In this document: positions 24,979 through 32,258 of the stretch, piece after piece
How the letters are laid out: each line of letters opens with the position of its first letter
How positions within the stretch are numbered: the stretch's first letter is position 1
Source: AWTP1-13 sp963814055
GTDB lineage: Bacteria > Pseudomonadota > Alphaproteobacteria > Rhizobiales > Hyphomicrobiaceae
Length of the DNA stretch: 64,000 nucleotides
Direction of reading: 5' to 3'
NCBI GenBank assembly: GCA_963814055.1
Contig: CAWFBJ010000029.1
Coordinates: forward strand, 1 to 64,000
The notes under the pieces: model-generated
What the model saw: only the letters and a program-made list of their open reading frames with translations
The model's database searches: none
What the model was told of the DNA's origin: nothing
Translations under genes and position numbers: made by a program

Positions 24979-25350
24979 TTACGCCGCCGTTTTCTGCTGA
25001 AGCCGGAGGCCGCAGTTCTTCTCGTTGGACACCCTTTCTAAGGCTTCGAACTCGCCTTTGAGCCGTCCCAACTCCGCTGCCGTCTGCCCGTCGCCCTTCA
25101 CCAGGAAGGCGGCAGGCCAGAAGATGATGATTGCCGCGGTGGTCGCGACGGCATCGCTGGTTCTCTTGCCGTCCTGGACGCCTGACAGCTCAGCTGCCCG
25201 CCGGGATACGCGCTCCGCCTCCTGCGCTATCTGCTTGCAGTTCAAATGCTGGAATTGGAGGGGCGAGACGTAGGTGGCGCTGACCTCGCTGGCAGATGAT
25301 GCGCAACCCGCAAATAGAATGGCAACGAGCACAAAGCCCCAAGCTTGCAT
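24979..25350 (-). CDS. Small lipoprotein
   Basis: 123 aa from ATG 25350 (minus), preceded by GGGAGGTTGTT. The N-terminus MQAWGFVLVAILFAGC is a lipoprotein signal with lipobox LFAGC (Cys16). The mature part has a helical segment (QHLNCKQIAQEAERVSRRAA), a hydrophobic stretch (VATTAAIIIFWPAAFLV) and a basic helical tail (GRLKGEFEALERVSNEK). The pattern of a conserved CxQIAxExxR helix followed by a membrane-like segment occurs in many proteobacterial small lipoproteins of unknown function. Confidence 0.75.
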   Translation of the reverse strand: MQAWGFVLVAILFAGCASSASEVSATYVSPLQFQHLNCKQIAQEAERVSRRAAELSGVQDGKRTSDAVATTAAIIIFWPAAFLVKGDGQTAAELGRLKGEFEALERVSNEKNCGLRLQQKTAA

Positions 25351-25647
25351 AACAACCTCCCGCACTACATGGGGCGGAGAGTATGCTTACTGATTTTCCG
25401 CACTATCCATTTCGCAGCGTCAGCGCTGAAAGTCTGGGGATTGTGGCTGGTTCGCCTCACGTTGGTCCAATCCATAGCTCGTCATTGGCTTGCTGCGCGC
25501 AATTGGCCAGCTTGCGATGGCAAGGATGCCCTTCACCAGCGCCTCCGCCTCACGCACGAATGGCGGCTCTATGCTCTCTTCGCTGGGCACTTCCAGGCGG
25601 CGCGTGCTACGACTTCGCGGATAGGCGTTCTTGCGCGCAACCGCTCT
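25351..25647. other. Intergenic region, no supported gene
   Basis: Both strands are open in several frames but translate to Arg/Ser/Pro-rich, low-information sequence. No ribosome site, repeat or hairpin stands out. Confidence 0.35.
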
Positions 25648-26031
25648 TCAAAAAGCTCTCGTCCACGGCATAACAGGAGTGTATTTGGTTCTTGCCGAGC
25701 GAGGCTTAGCCTTCGTTGGCTTGGCCTTTCCAAGGAGAGCCGGCGCTGCCCATTTGCCGACGCCTGGATGCCGAATGACAGCCTTCTGAGTGTATGCTGG
25801 GGGGACATAGGATCGCCCAGAAGCGTCAGCAGCGCCTTCTGCCTTTTTAGCAACGCCGGGCTCAAACGACCGCGTGATTGATTGGGCTGCGTGCAAACCC
25901 GGCGGCCCGGGTGGCCCGCTAACAAGGAACGCGGCGCTGCCGATAGCCAAGGTTGCGATAGCGATGCCCACCAAAGGGCGGCGATCCGGCTGGGACGGAA
26001 TCCAAACGAAATCCTCGCTGTCGCGGGTCAT
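25648..26031 (-). CDS. Membrane-anchored Pro/Ala/Lys-rich hypothetical protein
   Basis: 127 aa from ATG 26031 (minus). A short polar N-terminus (MTRDSEDFVWIPSQPDRR) precedes one membrane helix (LVGIAIATLAIGSAAFLVSG, residues 20-39), then a low-complexity Pro/Ala/Lys tail (PPAYTQKAVIRHP, GKAKPTKAKPR). A cytoplasmic N-terminus and periplasmic basic tail are likely. No good ribosome site; composition and the membrane helix favour a real gene over the antisense frames. Function unknown. Confidence 0.5.
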   Translation of the reverse strand: MTRDSEDFVWIPSQPDRRPLVGIAIATLAIGSAAFLVSGPPGPPGLHAAQSITRSFEPGVAKKAEGAADASGRSYVPPAYTQKAVIRHPGVGKWAAPALLGKAKPTKAKPRSARTKYTPVMPWTRAF

Positions 26032-26214
26032 GATCTGCGCTGCACTGTTTCAGTGCTAATCTTGCCGGGTCCTGCCAATGGAACGCCATCGGGCAAACTT
26101 GCGAAATGCAGTCAAAAACACCCGAGACGAGCCTGGTATAAACCCCTGATCCCACCCGAGTGTGTGGTGCCCATTTCTCCGTCGTGCTGCCCCACTCTTG
26201 CCAAGCGTCGAGCA

Positions 26215-26520
26215 TGGACATCCCGCCTCGATACGACCACGGCCACTGGCACCCTGATGTTGCAAGTCCTCGGCGCTGTTGCCGAGCATGAGCGAGCGAT
26301 GATGCTGGAACGCCAGCGCGAGGGGATTGCCAAGGCGAAAGCTGAGGGCAAGTACAAAGGACGCGCAAAGACGGCCAAGGCGAAAGCCGGTGAGGTAGAG
26401 GCACTGCTGGCCGCCGGGACAAGTCCATCCGAGGTTGCCAGGCGGTTGAAGATCGGGCGAAGCAGCGTCTACCGCGCCATGCGGTTACGCAACATCAAGG
26501 CTCATGCCCAGGATGTGTAG
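26215..26520 (+). pseudogene. Resolvase/invertase-type serine recombinase, C-terminal remnant
   Basis: The segment TGTLMLQVLGAVAEHERAMM, ERQREGIAKAKAEGKYKGR and SPSEVARRLKIGRSSVYRAM is the C-terminal half of a small serine recombinase (Tn3 resolvase/Pin type), with the terminal helix-turn-helix intact. The catalytic N-terminus with its serine is missing; upstream sequence in the same frame is unrelated. A decayed transposon resolvase. Confidence 0.7.
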
Positions 26521-26540
26521 ACCAGCGCCCCTGGCCGCGA

Positions 26541-26563
26541 CCTGATCGACGATTTCGATCAGG
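26541..26563. terminator. 9-bp hairpin, possible terminator
   Basis: CCTGATCGA and TCGATCAGG form a perfect 9-bp stem around CGATT, 20 bp after the resolvase stop. No T-tract follows on the plus strand. Confidence 0.3.
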
Positions 26564-27076
26564 TGGCGCATGGACCTGGCAACGCGGAACCTCCTATGCG
26601 TCCACCGGGCGGTCCCATATTTAGCGCGTTGAGCGAAGCAGTCGTTTATGAGGTCACGGCCTCGCGCATTTTCCGGTTCATTCTTTCAAGAGCAGCCTCG
26701 GCAAGATTTGTCAGCTACGGACCACCCATGCTCTTCGCACACCCACATCCGAAGAGCATCAGTTTGAGAGGCAACGGAATGGGAGGCATGAGGGCCGTCG
26801 CCCTCGTATCTTCGTTACTGCGGTAGCGTCGGGCCGGAGTGATCCGACATCCAAGGTCACTCGACAACGGCGACGCCGTATTCGCTCTGCCGAACTCTGC
26901 AGCGTCATCCGTAACCATTCCCGTCCTCTCCGTTGGATGTCGGGGTTGGCTGTTTCATGTTCTGGGGTATTTCGCAGCCGGCTCCGGCATTTGCCCTGAT
27001 CACAACGCCTTCAGTGTCAGCGTAGTGTCGGGCCATGAGCGGAACGACGCCAGATTATTGCGAAGCAGCAGATGCT
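26564..27076. other. Intergenic region, no recognised feature
   Basis: About 510 bp with only weakly open frames on both strands. Nothing I can support besides the upstream region of the next secreted-protein gene. Confidence 0.35.
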
Positions 27077-27508
27077 ATGAGCCAATCAATGCAAAAAGTT
27101 CGGGCCGGCAGTCTGATGCTAACACTGGCATTTGCGCTTTGCGCACAGCTGGCGAGCTTGACTTTTTCTGATGTGAGTGCGGCGGAGCCAGGCAGCCTTG
27201 AGGGCGCTTGGAGCGGTACCGGATCGGTTTCGTTCACAACCGGAGCCAGAGAGACTGTCCACTGCCGTGTGCGTTACAGCCGAACATCGAACACTAGCTA
27301 CTTCGTGAGTGCCACGTGTGCCACTTCCGCAGGAAGAACGACGCAGTCGGCAAATCTGCAAGGCGTCGGCACCAACAGCTATCGGGGCAGCTTCCGCAAC
27401 AGCGAGTATAACGTCTCCGGCACCATCTATGTAGTGGTCCATGGCGATAGGCAAACGGTCACGCTCACCAGCGATGTAGGCTCTGCATCGTTGCGGCTCA
27501 GGCGCTAG
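27077..27508 (+). CDS. Secreted beta-rich hypothetical protein
   Basis: 143 aa from ATG 27077; ATG 27035 and 27089 are alternatives, none with a strong ribosome site. Signal peptide SLMLTLAFALCAQLASL with cleavage near VSAAE. The mature part begins LEGAWSGTGSVSF and is made of short strands with two cysteines (ETVHCRVRY, VSATCATSAG), ending TLTSDVGSASLRLRR. The pattern GxWxGxGxV...G..E...CR..Y is one I know from small exported proteins of Bradyrhizobium-like bacteria, function unknown. Confidence 0.65.
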   Translation: MSQSMQKVRAGSLMLTLAFALCAQLASLTFSDVSAAEPGSLEGAWSGTGSVSFTTGARETVHCRVRYSRTSNTSYFVSATCATSAGRTTQSANLQGVGTNSYRGSFRNSEYNVSGTIYVVVHGDRQTVTLTSDVGSASLRLRR

Positions 27509-27813
27509 TGAGCAGTGCTCGCTACCTAGATGCTAAATAACGACAGGACATCATCGAACGCTTCGGCCAGCCAACCGAGATCGCGCGCGAGCCGATGAAG
27601 CGGAAGGCCTAGCGCGGCGATGCATGCGATCTGGTGAGCCGCAGAACCAATCAAAGCCCCCAGTCCGTGCACGCGCTGCGGCAACATCTGTTTTGTGGTC
27701 GTGCGGTAGGGCGCCGCAGCTCTTCTCATTCCCGATCGCCCCACCAGACCAGCAGCGTCAGCCCCAGAATGGCTCCCAGCTCGTTAATCACGGCGGGCAT
27801 GGCCCATGCGCCG
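27509..27813. other. Intergenic region with a weak minus-strand ORF
   Basis: A minus-strand frame at 27526-27744 gives LGALIGSAAHQIACIAALG and HRLARDLGWLAEAFDDVLS, which looks helical and protein-like but lacks a clear start signal. It could be a small gene or a relic. Nothing else is seen. Confidence 0.3.
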
Positions 27814-28356
27814 CTACCCTCGGGAAAGCCGACAGGTCGACGACACTTGCCGCCAGCCACTGATCTCGATGTCTTGCCCGTCGATGCCCTTTCTTTGCGC
27901 GTTGCCCTTACCTACCTCTCGGGCATACTCTATGCGCACACTGCAACCGCTGCCCATCCGAATTGCGACCTTGACGGCGCCGGTCTTTAGGACTTGCAGT
28001 AGCGTGAGGGTGTTGCCGGACAGTATCGCGACGGCGTGGCCGGGCTCAGCTTTCATCTGACCTACTTTTCCCAGCTCACTCGAGATCGGGGTATGGTCCG
28101 TTAGGACCACGCGCGCTTCAACGCCCTTGCTCATGACATTGCGCGAAATGCTGCCTGAAATCTTATTGCCAGCGATGGCCACATAGAAGTCAACGCGCAG
28201 CCGGACAGGGTTTGTCGGGCCGAGCTTGGGCTGCACGACCTCCAACTGCGCGCTACCGTCGATCTTGATGGGTTGGCCCCCGCCTCCTTGGGCGACGGCC
28301 ACCGTTGGCAATCCAAGCCAGGCCCCGGCGACAAGAATTGCACACAAAGTGCGCAT
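27814..28356 (-). CDS. Secreted hypothetical protein, 180 aa
   Basis: ATG 28356 (minus) with GGAGAGG upstream. Signal peptide MRTLCAILVAGAWLGLPTVA, cleavage near AVAQ. The mature part has a strand-rich region (PVRLRVDFYVAIAGNKISGS), ISSELGKVGQMKAEPGHAVA and a cysteine pair near the C-terminus (GSGCSVRIEYAREV, SSTCRL). No enzyme motif. Likely periplasmic; no family recognised. Confidence 0.65.
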   Translation of the reverse strand: MRTLCAILVAGAWLGLPTVAVAQGGGGQPIKIDGSAQLEVVQPKLGPTNPVRLRVDFYVAIAGNKISGSISRNVMSKGVEARVVLTDHTPISSELGKVGQMKAEPGHAVAILSGNTLTLLQVLKTGAVKVAIRMGSGCSVRIEYAREVGKGNAQRKGIDGQDIEISGWRQVSSTCRLSRG

Positions 28357-28577
28357 GGCGCCTCTCCAATAAAAATTCGCACAAAGAACTCAACTGCTGC
28401 CCGTCGTAGCATGGCCAGTTTGACGCTGAGACTGCAGACAACGGGTATCAACAAACTTCAGTCTACCTATGGTTCAGCCGAATGTCCTGCCCGCTTTCGC
28501 ATCCGAAGAGCCAGCCCCCGCCGCTGCTAGCACAGGAGCGCCAGTGCGGCTATGGTGCACCCGTGCGCGGCACATGA

Positions 28578-28904
28578 GTGAAAGCCAGGACGTTGGACGA
28601 GCAAACACAAAAGCCTCGGCGGGGCGGCTCGAGAAGCGGACGCAAGATCGTGCGGCTGCCGCTCGACACCTTGGGAGGCCTGATCAAGGAAGCGGGCTGC
28701 ATCTACCGCCAGATGAAAGTCAGCAAGATTGACCACGACAAGGGCGCCAAACTCGTGTGGGTGCTCGGTCAGATGCGCGCTATGTTGGAAGCCCAGCAGC
28801 TGGAGCAGATGAACGCTCGGCTTGAGGAGTTGGCCCAGCTTGCGGAGAGCCGAAACGGCGCGGTTGGCTCATCGGGAAGAGAGCAGCTCAGGCTGCCGAA
28901 TTGA
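28578..28904 (+). CDS. Hypothetical basic/helical protein
   Basis: 108 aa from GTG 28578. Basic N-terminus (KPRRGGSRSGRKIVRLPLD), then helices (LGGLIKEAGCIYRQMKVSKI, KLVWVLGQMRAMLEAQQL) and a coiled-coil-like stretch (EQMNARLEELAQLAESRN). The layout suggests a DNA-binding or packaging-accessory protein of phage origin, which is inference. No neighbour supports a function. Confidence 0.5.
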   Translation: MKARTLDEQTQKPRRGGSRSGRKIVRLPLDTLGGLIKEAGCIYRQMKVSKIDHDKGAKLVWVLGQMRAMLEAQQLEQMNARLEELAQLAESRNGAVGSSGREQLRLPN

Positions 28905-28985
28905 CCGGAAGATGGGTCAAAGGATGGGTAGCTTAGGGATCATCCCTGGATTATCGTTATAATTCAGTGGATTGAGTGGTGCGTC

Positions 28986-29078
28986 TGGCGGAGACGGAGG
29001 GATTTCAACCCTCGATACGCCTTGACGACGTATAACGGTTTAGCAAACCGCCGCCTTCAGCCACTCGGCCACGTCTCC
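28986..29078 (-). tRNA. tRNA-Ser(GCU), atypical T-loop
   Basis: Minus-strand cloverleaf of 93 nt with encoded CCA. Acceptor GGAGACG pairs with CGTCTCC; the anticodon loop is TTGCTAA (anticodon GCT, decoding AGC/AGU); a long variable arm (TACG/CGTA) marks it as tRNA-Ser; the T-stem GAGGG/CCCTC is intact. The T-loop is TTGAAAT instead of TTCGAAT, so conserved C56, which pairs with G19, is missing. It may be a degenerate gene copy. Confidence 0.85.
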
Positions 29079-29141
29079 ATATCGGCGAGGCAGCGACTTA
29101 GCATAGTCGGGCGCACTTGATAACCCCGGAGTTGGCACCCG

Positions 29142-29170
29142 CCGGCAAGCCAGCCGCAGTCCCGCCCTTC
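29142..29170 (+). repeat. 29-bp exact direct repeat, copy 1
   Basis: CCGGCAAGCCAGCCGCAGTC plus CCGCCCTTC recurs identically at 30292-30320, 1150 bp away. The second copy abuts the stop of the MetE-like gene, so this copy may be a duplicate of that gene's 3' flank. Confidence 0.75.
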
Positions 29171-29298
29171 GCGGGACCAAGGGCTTTCGGCATAGTCACC
29201 ACCCACCCTCTAGTCTGCTTGTGATCGTAACGATGGAGAGCCTCGCCAGACTACAGGTGGCAGTGGTAGCTCCGTCCTGAGACCACATAGTTCGACGA

Positions 29299-29340
29299 GG
29301 GAACCCTGCAGATGCTTTCTGTCAGGGTATGCCGCATTTA
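29299..29340. repeat. 42-bp direct repeat with internal dyad, copy 1
   Basis: Contains ACCCTGCAGATGCT and CTGTCAGGGT, ending in GCATTTA; ACCCTG/CAGGGT form an inverted pair. A close copy lies at 29813-29853, so the two flank the gene 29381-29767. Confidence 0.65.
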
Positions 29341-29380
29341 GGGCTACCCTCGTCTCTTCTCGCAAAAAGGATCTCCAACG

Positions 29381-29767
29381 ATGGCTGATGCAGATCGCCT
29401 CGGAAAAATCGCCTCGATCGGCCAAGACCTCATCACGACGCAGTTGACGATGGCGGCGGAAACTCCGTCGCAAGCCCTCGAAGGCGGCTGGGTGCTCGGG
29501 TATTGCTTCGGAATCTTCGATGCGCTCGCTCAACAAGCTGACCTTGATGATGGCGCTGAAGGTTTCGGCCTCGTCACTCTCGGCTTCCTCGGTCTCTTTG
29601 CGGACCCTGCCGATCCCGAGGCGGCAATGTTCGTTCGCCGATCCTTGGACAGTCAGGACAATCCGCGTTTTCAAGAAGGTGCTGCCGCTGGAGGCAACGA
29701 CGTCCTCGTTTGGGTTGCTGACCGCGCGAAAGCACCCAACGCGCTGTTCGAACATCTCACCCGATGA
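29381..29767 (+). CDS. Hypothetical protein flanked by direct repeats
   Basis: 128 aa from ATG 29381 with AAAAGGA upstream. Helical, acidic and soluble: MADADRLGKIASIGQDLIT, LEGGWVLGYCFGIFDALAQQ, EGFGLVTLGFLGLFADPAD and VADRAKAPNALFEHLTR. No signal peptide, membrane helix or catalytic motif. Two near-identical 42-bp dyad-containing repeats bracket it. No family recognised. Confidence 0.6.
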   Translation: MADADRLGKIASIGQDLITTQLTMAAETPSQALEGGWVLGYCFGIFDALAQQADLDDGAEGFGLVTLGFLGLFADPADPEAAMFVRRSLDSQDNPRFQEGAAAGGNDVLVWVADRAKAPNALFEHLTR

Positions 29768-29812
29768 CCAAGAAGAGCGCGTAGTCGCACACCAGCGCAC
29801 TTAGCTTTCGCA

Positions 29813-29853
29813 GGGACCCTGCAGATGCTGGCTGTCAGGGTAGGGCGCATTTA
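29813..29853. repeat. 42-bp direct repeat with internal dyad, copy 2
   Basis: AGGGACCCTGCAGATGCTGG and CTGTCAGGGTAGGGCGCATTTA match copy 1 at 29299-29340 with a handful of differences. Again ACCCTG and CAGGGT can pair. Confidence 0.65.
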
Positions 29854-30043
29854 AGCGCGCATGAAAATTCTTGAAACAAGATGTTATCGAACGCCATTTG
29901 TACCGTCGGTCATCGATCCCCACATCACACACACAGAACAGTAGAGGCGTGGTGGGGGACTCTAGCTAAACCTCCTACCAGCTGGCCTAATGCGCGAGAA
30001 TTTACTGCCCCATGGGCCTCTCGCGCAGGGAAAGGGGGACACA

Positions 30044-30166
30044 ATGTTTGTGTTCTTCTATCTCGACGCCAGTCAGCCGAGCGGCGCGACCTATCGTTTA
30101 GGTCTCGGGTGCTTCGTGCATCCGAAACTGGCCTCGATGGTAGTATTGCTGATACGGCTGTTTTAA
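30044..30166 (+). CDS. 40-aa microprotein with strong RBS and terminator
   Basis: ATG 30044 is preceded by AAAGGGGGACACA, an excellent ribosome site. The product begins MFVFFYLDASQPSGATYRLG and ends ASMVVLLIRLF, hydrophobic at both ends. A G+C-rich hairpin starts 4 bp after the stop. The signals suggest a real short gene or a translated leader. Function unknown. Confidence 0.5.
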   Translation: MFVFFYLDASQPSGATYRLGLGCFVHPKLASMVVLLIRLF

Positions 30167-30170
30167 CGGG

Positions 30171-30198
30171 AAGGGCGTCTCGGAAACGGGGCGCCCTT
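30171..30198 (+). terminator. Hairpin after the 40-aa ORF
   Basis: AAGGGCG and CGCCCTT pair across a 14-nt loop, 4 bp after TAA. A short T-run lies at the end of the stem (CCCTTTA). Confidence 0.45.
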
Positions 30199-30291
30199 TA
30201 CGCTGTTCGCTCAGCTTGCCCGCTTTGCATGGTCCACGAAATCATTCATGGCTTCAGCGGCACGCGCTAAGTCCGACTTGGAACCTTGTGC

Positions 30292-30320
30292 CCGGCAAGC
30301 CAGCCGCAGTCCCGCCCTTC
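30292..30320 (+). repeat. 29-bp exact direct repeat, copy 2
   Basis: Identical to 29142-29170. Its right end overlaps the stop codon (30319-30321, minus) of the MetE-like gene. Confidence 0.75.
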
Positions 30321-31431
30321 AACCCCAGATCGCGCGAGCGGTATCGACCAGCAGGCGCAGCTTGGCGCGTTCCTGCGCCTCGGTGAGCGGGTTGCCGGCG
30401 GCCGTGGAGGCAAAGCCGCATTGCGGGCCGACGCCCAGGCGATCGAGGTCGATGAACCTGGCGGCTTCGCCGGTGCGGCGCTGCAAATCCTCGACGGTCT
30501 CGAGGACGGGCGTCTTGGTGCTGACAAGGCCGAGCACGACGCCCTTGTCCTTGGGCACGAACCGGAGCGGCTTGAAGTCGCCGGCGCGATCGGTGTCGTA
30601 CTCCAGCAGGAAGTGGGTGACATTGGTGTTGGCGAAGAAGCGCCCGGCGACGGACTCATAGCCGCCCTCGGACAGGTAGCGGCCGCGGAAGTTGCCCCGG
30701 CACATATGCACGCCGATCACCATGCCGGCCGGCGCGCCGGCGACGCAGTCGTTGATGGCCTTGATGTAGAGATCGACCAGGCGGTCCGGGTTCTGGCCGG
30801 CACCGGAGATGCGATCGCGGATGGCAGGGTCGCACAGCATGGCGACGGCCACCTCGTCGAGCTGGATGTAGCGGCAGCCGGCCTTGGCCAGATCCGCGAT
30901 CTCCTGCTGGTAGATTTTCGCCAGGTCGGCAAAGAAGGTTTCCGCGTCGGCATAGACCTTGGGATCGGCGAAATCGGTGCAGCGGTAGAAGTGCATGGTG
31001 GACGGCGCCGGCATGGTGATCTTCGGCGTGACCTTGGCGACGCTGCGCAGGAACGCGAACTCGTCGGTTGCCAGCGGCTGCGTGCGGGCGAGCTTGGCGG
31101 CGGCATAGGTGGCGGTGAAATCGACCTCGTGGCCGTGGTCGTCGCGGAACTTGAACACAGCAGGCTTGATCTCGAAGCCGCTGCAGCGCTCGACGAAGCG
31201 GCCCCAGTAGGAGCTGCGGCGGAACTCGCCGTCGGTGACGACCTGCAGGCCCGCCTCCTCCTGCAGCCGCACGACATCGCGGATGGCTCGATCCAGGATT
31301 TCGGCATAGGCCGCAGCTGAGAGTTCGCCCTGGGCATGGTGGCGGAAAGCGTCGCGCAGCTCCTTGGGTCGCAACAGGCTGCCGACGTGATCGGCACGGA
31401 ACGGGGGACGCTGCTTTACCGCTTGGGCCAT
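30319..31431 (-). CDS. MetE-like zinc methyltransferase family protein
   Basis: 370 aa from ATG 31431 (minus): a single barrel of the cobalamin-independent methionine synthase family (YxjG and epoxyalkane:CoM transferase group), shorter than two-domain MetE. FRADHVGSLLRP at the N-terminus and TDGEFRRSSYWGRF (about 66-79) are family hallmarks; the zinc ligands are His and Cys in GVHMCRGN, a Glu downstream and Cys in GPQCGF near the C-terminus. It should transfer an alkyl group to a thiol (homocysteine, or a relative such as coenzyme M). It is divergent from a TetR gene with 186 bp between. Given the C2-sulfonate genes downstream, a CoM-related thiol substrate is conceivable but unproven. Confidence 0.82.
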   Translation of the reverse strand: MAQAVKQRPPFRADHVGSLLRPKELRDAFRHHAQGELSAAAYAEILDRAIRDVVRLQEEAGLQVVTDGEFRRSSYWGRFVERCSGFEIKPAVFKFRDDHGHEVDFTATYAAAKLARTQPLATDEFAFLRSVAKVTPKITMPAPSTMHFYRCTDFADPKVYADAETFFADLAKIYQQEIADLAKAGCRYIQLDEVAVAMLCDPAIRDRISGAGQNPDRLVDLYIKAINDCVAGAPAGMVIGVHMCRGNFRGRYLSEGGYESVAGRFFANTNVTHFLLEYDTDRAGDFKPLRFVPKDKGVVLGLVSTKTPVLETVEDLQRRTGEAARFIDLDRLGVGPQCGFASTAAGNPLTEAQERAKLRLLVDTARAIWG

Positions 31432-31470
31432 GGCCGGAATCCTCGTTTTACTCGCGTCCCCGTGGTGAGA

Positions 31471-31521
31471 CTTGTCGAACCACGCATGGTCCGGGCCGCC
31501 GTCCTTCGACCCTTCGACAAG
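31471..31521. repeat. Intergenic inverted-repeat element
   Basis: CTTGTCGAA (31471-31479) and TTCGACAAG (31513-31521) form a perfect 9-bp inverted repeat; the right arm leads into CTCAGGGCCCAGGATGAGG, a phrase I associate with common intergenic repeats of alphaproteobacteria. It lies between divergent genes. Confidence 0.5.
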
Positions 31522-31563
31522 CTCAGGGCCCAGGATGAGGCTGGAGACAGCATTTCAATAGAC

Positions 31564-31589
31564 GTATAGATTCTATAATTGTATAGATC
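31564..31589. promoter_or_regulatory. Overlapping palindromes, likely TetR operator
   Basis: TATAGATTCTATA (31565-31577) and TCTATAATTGTATAGA (31572-31587) are two overlapping perfect dyads with TATAGA half-sites. They lie 30 bp upstream of the TetR start and between divergent genes, in an AT-rich patch that may also hold the promoter. Confidence 0.6.
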
Positions 31590-31617
31590 AAGACAGCCGT
31601 TCCGGATCGCGTCCACC

Positions 31618-32244
31618 ATGACCACGCACACGCCCCGCGCGCGCCTCGTCCGCAACAGCCGGGTGCTGCGGCGATCCGACGAGATCATCGATGCGGCCGC
31701 CCGCGTGTTCGCCGAGCGCGGCTATCACGGCACATCGACGCAAGCCATCGCCGACGTGCTCGGCATGCGCCAGGCCAGCCTCTACTATTATTTCCCCTCC
31801 AAGGAGGCGGCGCTCGAACTGGTGTGCGCGCGCGGCACCGACGGCTTCGTGGAAGGTGCCGAGGCGGTGATGGAAAGTGCATGCGCCCCGCTCGAAAAGC
31901 TCGCACGCCTGATTGCTGCCCACCTCGCGCCGATCGATACCATGCCCGACTACGTCAGGGTGTTCATCAACGAACGCCGCTACCTGCCGACCGCCAGCCG
32001 CCGCCGCATCGGGCGCAAGAGCCGCCGCATCGAACGCTTCTTCGAGCACGTGATCCTGGCCGGCATCGCCGACGGCAGCATCCGGCCCGGCGCCGACGCC
32101 CGCCTCGCCATGCTGGCGGTGCTCGGCATGTGCAACGCCGTCATCAACTGGCGCGAGTCGGACCGGGCGAGAGACATGGACCGGGTTGCGGCCGAATTCG
32201 CGAGCCTTATCGCCAACGGCCTTTGCGCCAACGGCAGAGGTTAG
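31618..32244 (+). CDS. TetR/AcrR-family regulator
   Basis: 208 aa from ATG 31618; in-frame sequence upstream to 31579 lacks family character. The N-terminal HTH is clear: IIDAAARVFAERGYHGTSTQ and ADVLGMRQASLYYYFPSKEA (about 20-60). The C-terminal helical ligand domain has no special motif. Just upstream lie two overlapping palindromes. It precedes the acyl-CoA synthetase gene by 14 bp, so it probably regulates itself, that gene and the transporter; TetR proteins of this layout often sense acyl-CoAs. Confidence 0.88.
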   Translation: MTTHTPRARLVRNSRVLRRSDEIIDAAARVFAERGYHGTSTQAIADVLGMRQASLYYYFPSKEAALELVCARGTDGFVEGAEAVMESACAPLEKLARLIAAHLAPIDTMPDYVRVFINERRYLPTASRRRIGRKSRRIERFFEHVILAGIADGSIRPGADARLAMLAVLGMCNAVINWRESDRARDMDRVAAEFASLIANGLCANGRG

Positions 32245-32258
32245 AGGCAGCGGTCGTG

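Noticed and set aside
29881..30270. 129-codon plus-strand ORF
   Set aside because: Composition is non-protein-like and it overlaps, in another frame, the 40-aa ORF that has a strong ribosome site.
31824..32258. N-terminal extension of the acyl-CoA synthetase
   Set aside because: The frame is open upstream only because of GC-rich sequence opposite codon position 3 of the TetR gene; the translation is Arg/Pro/His-rich and the family starts at ATG 32259.
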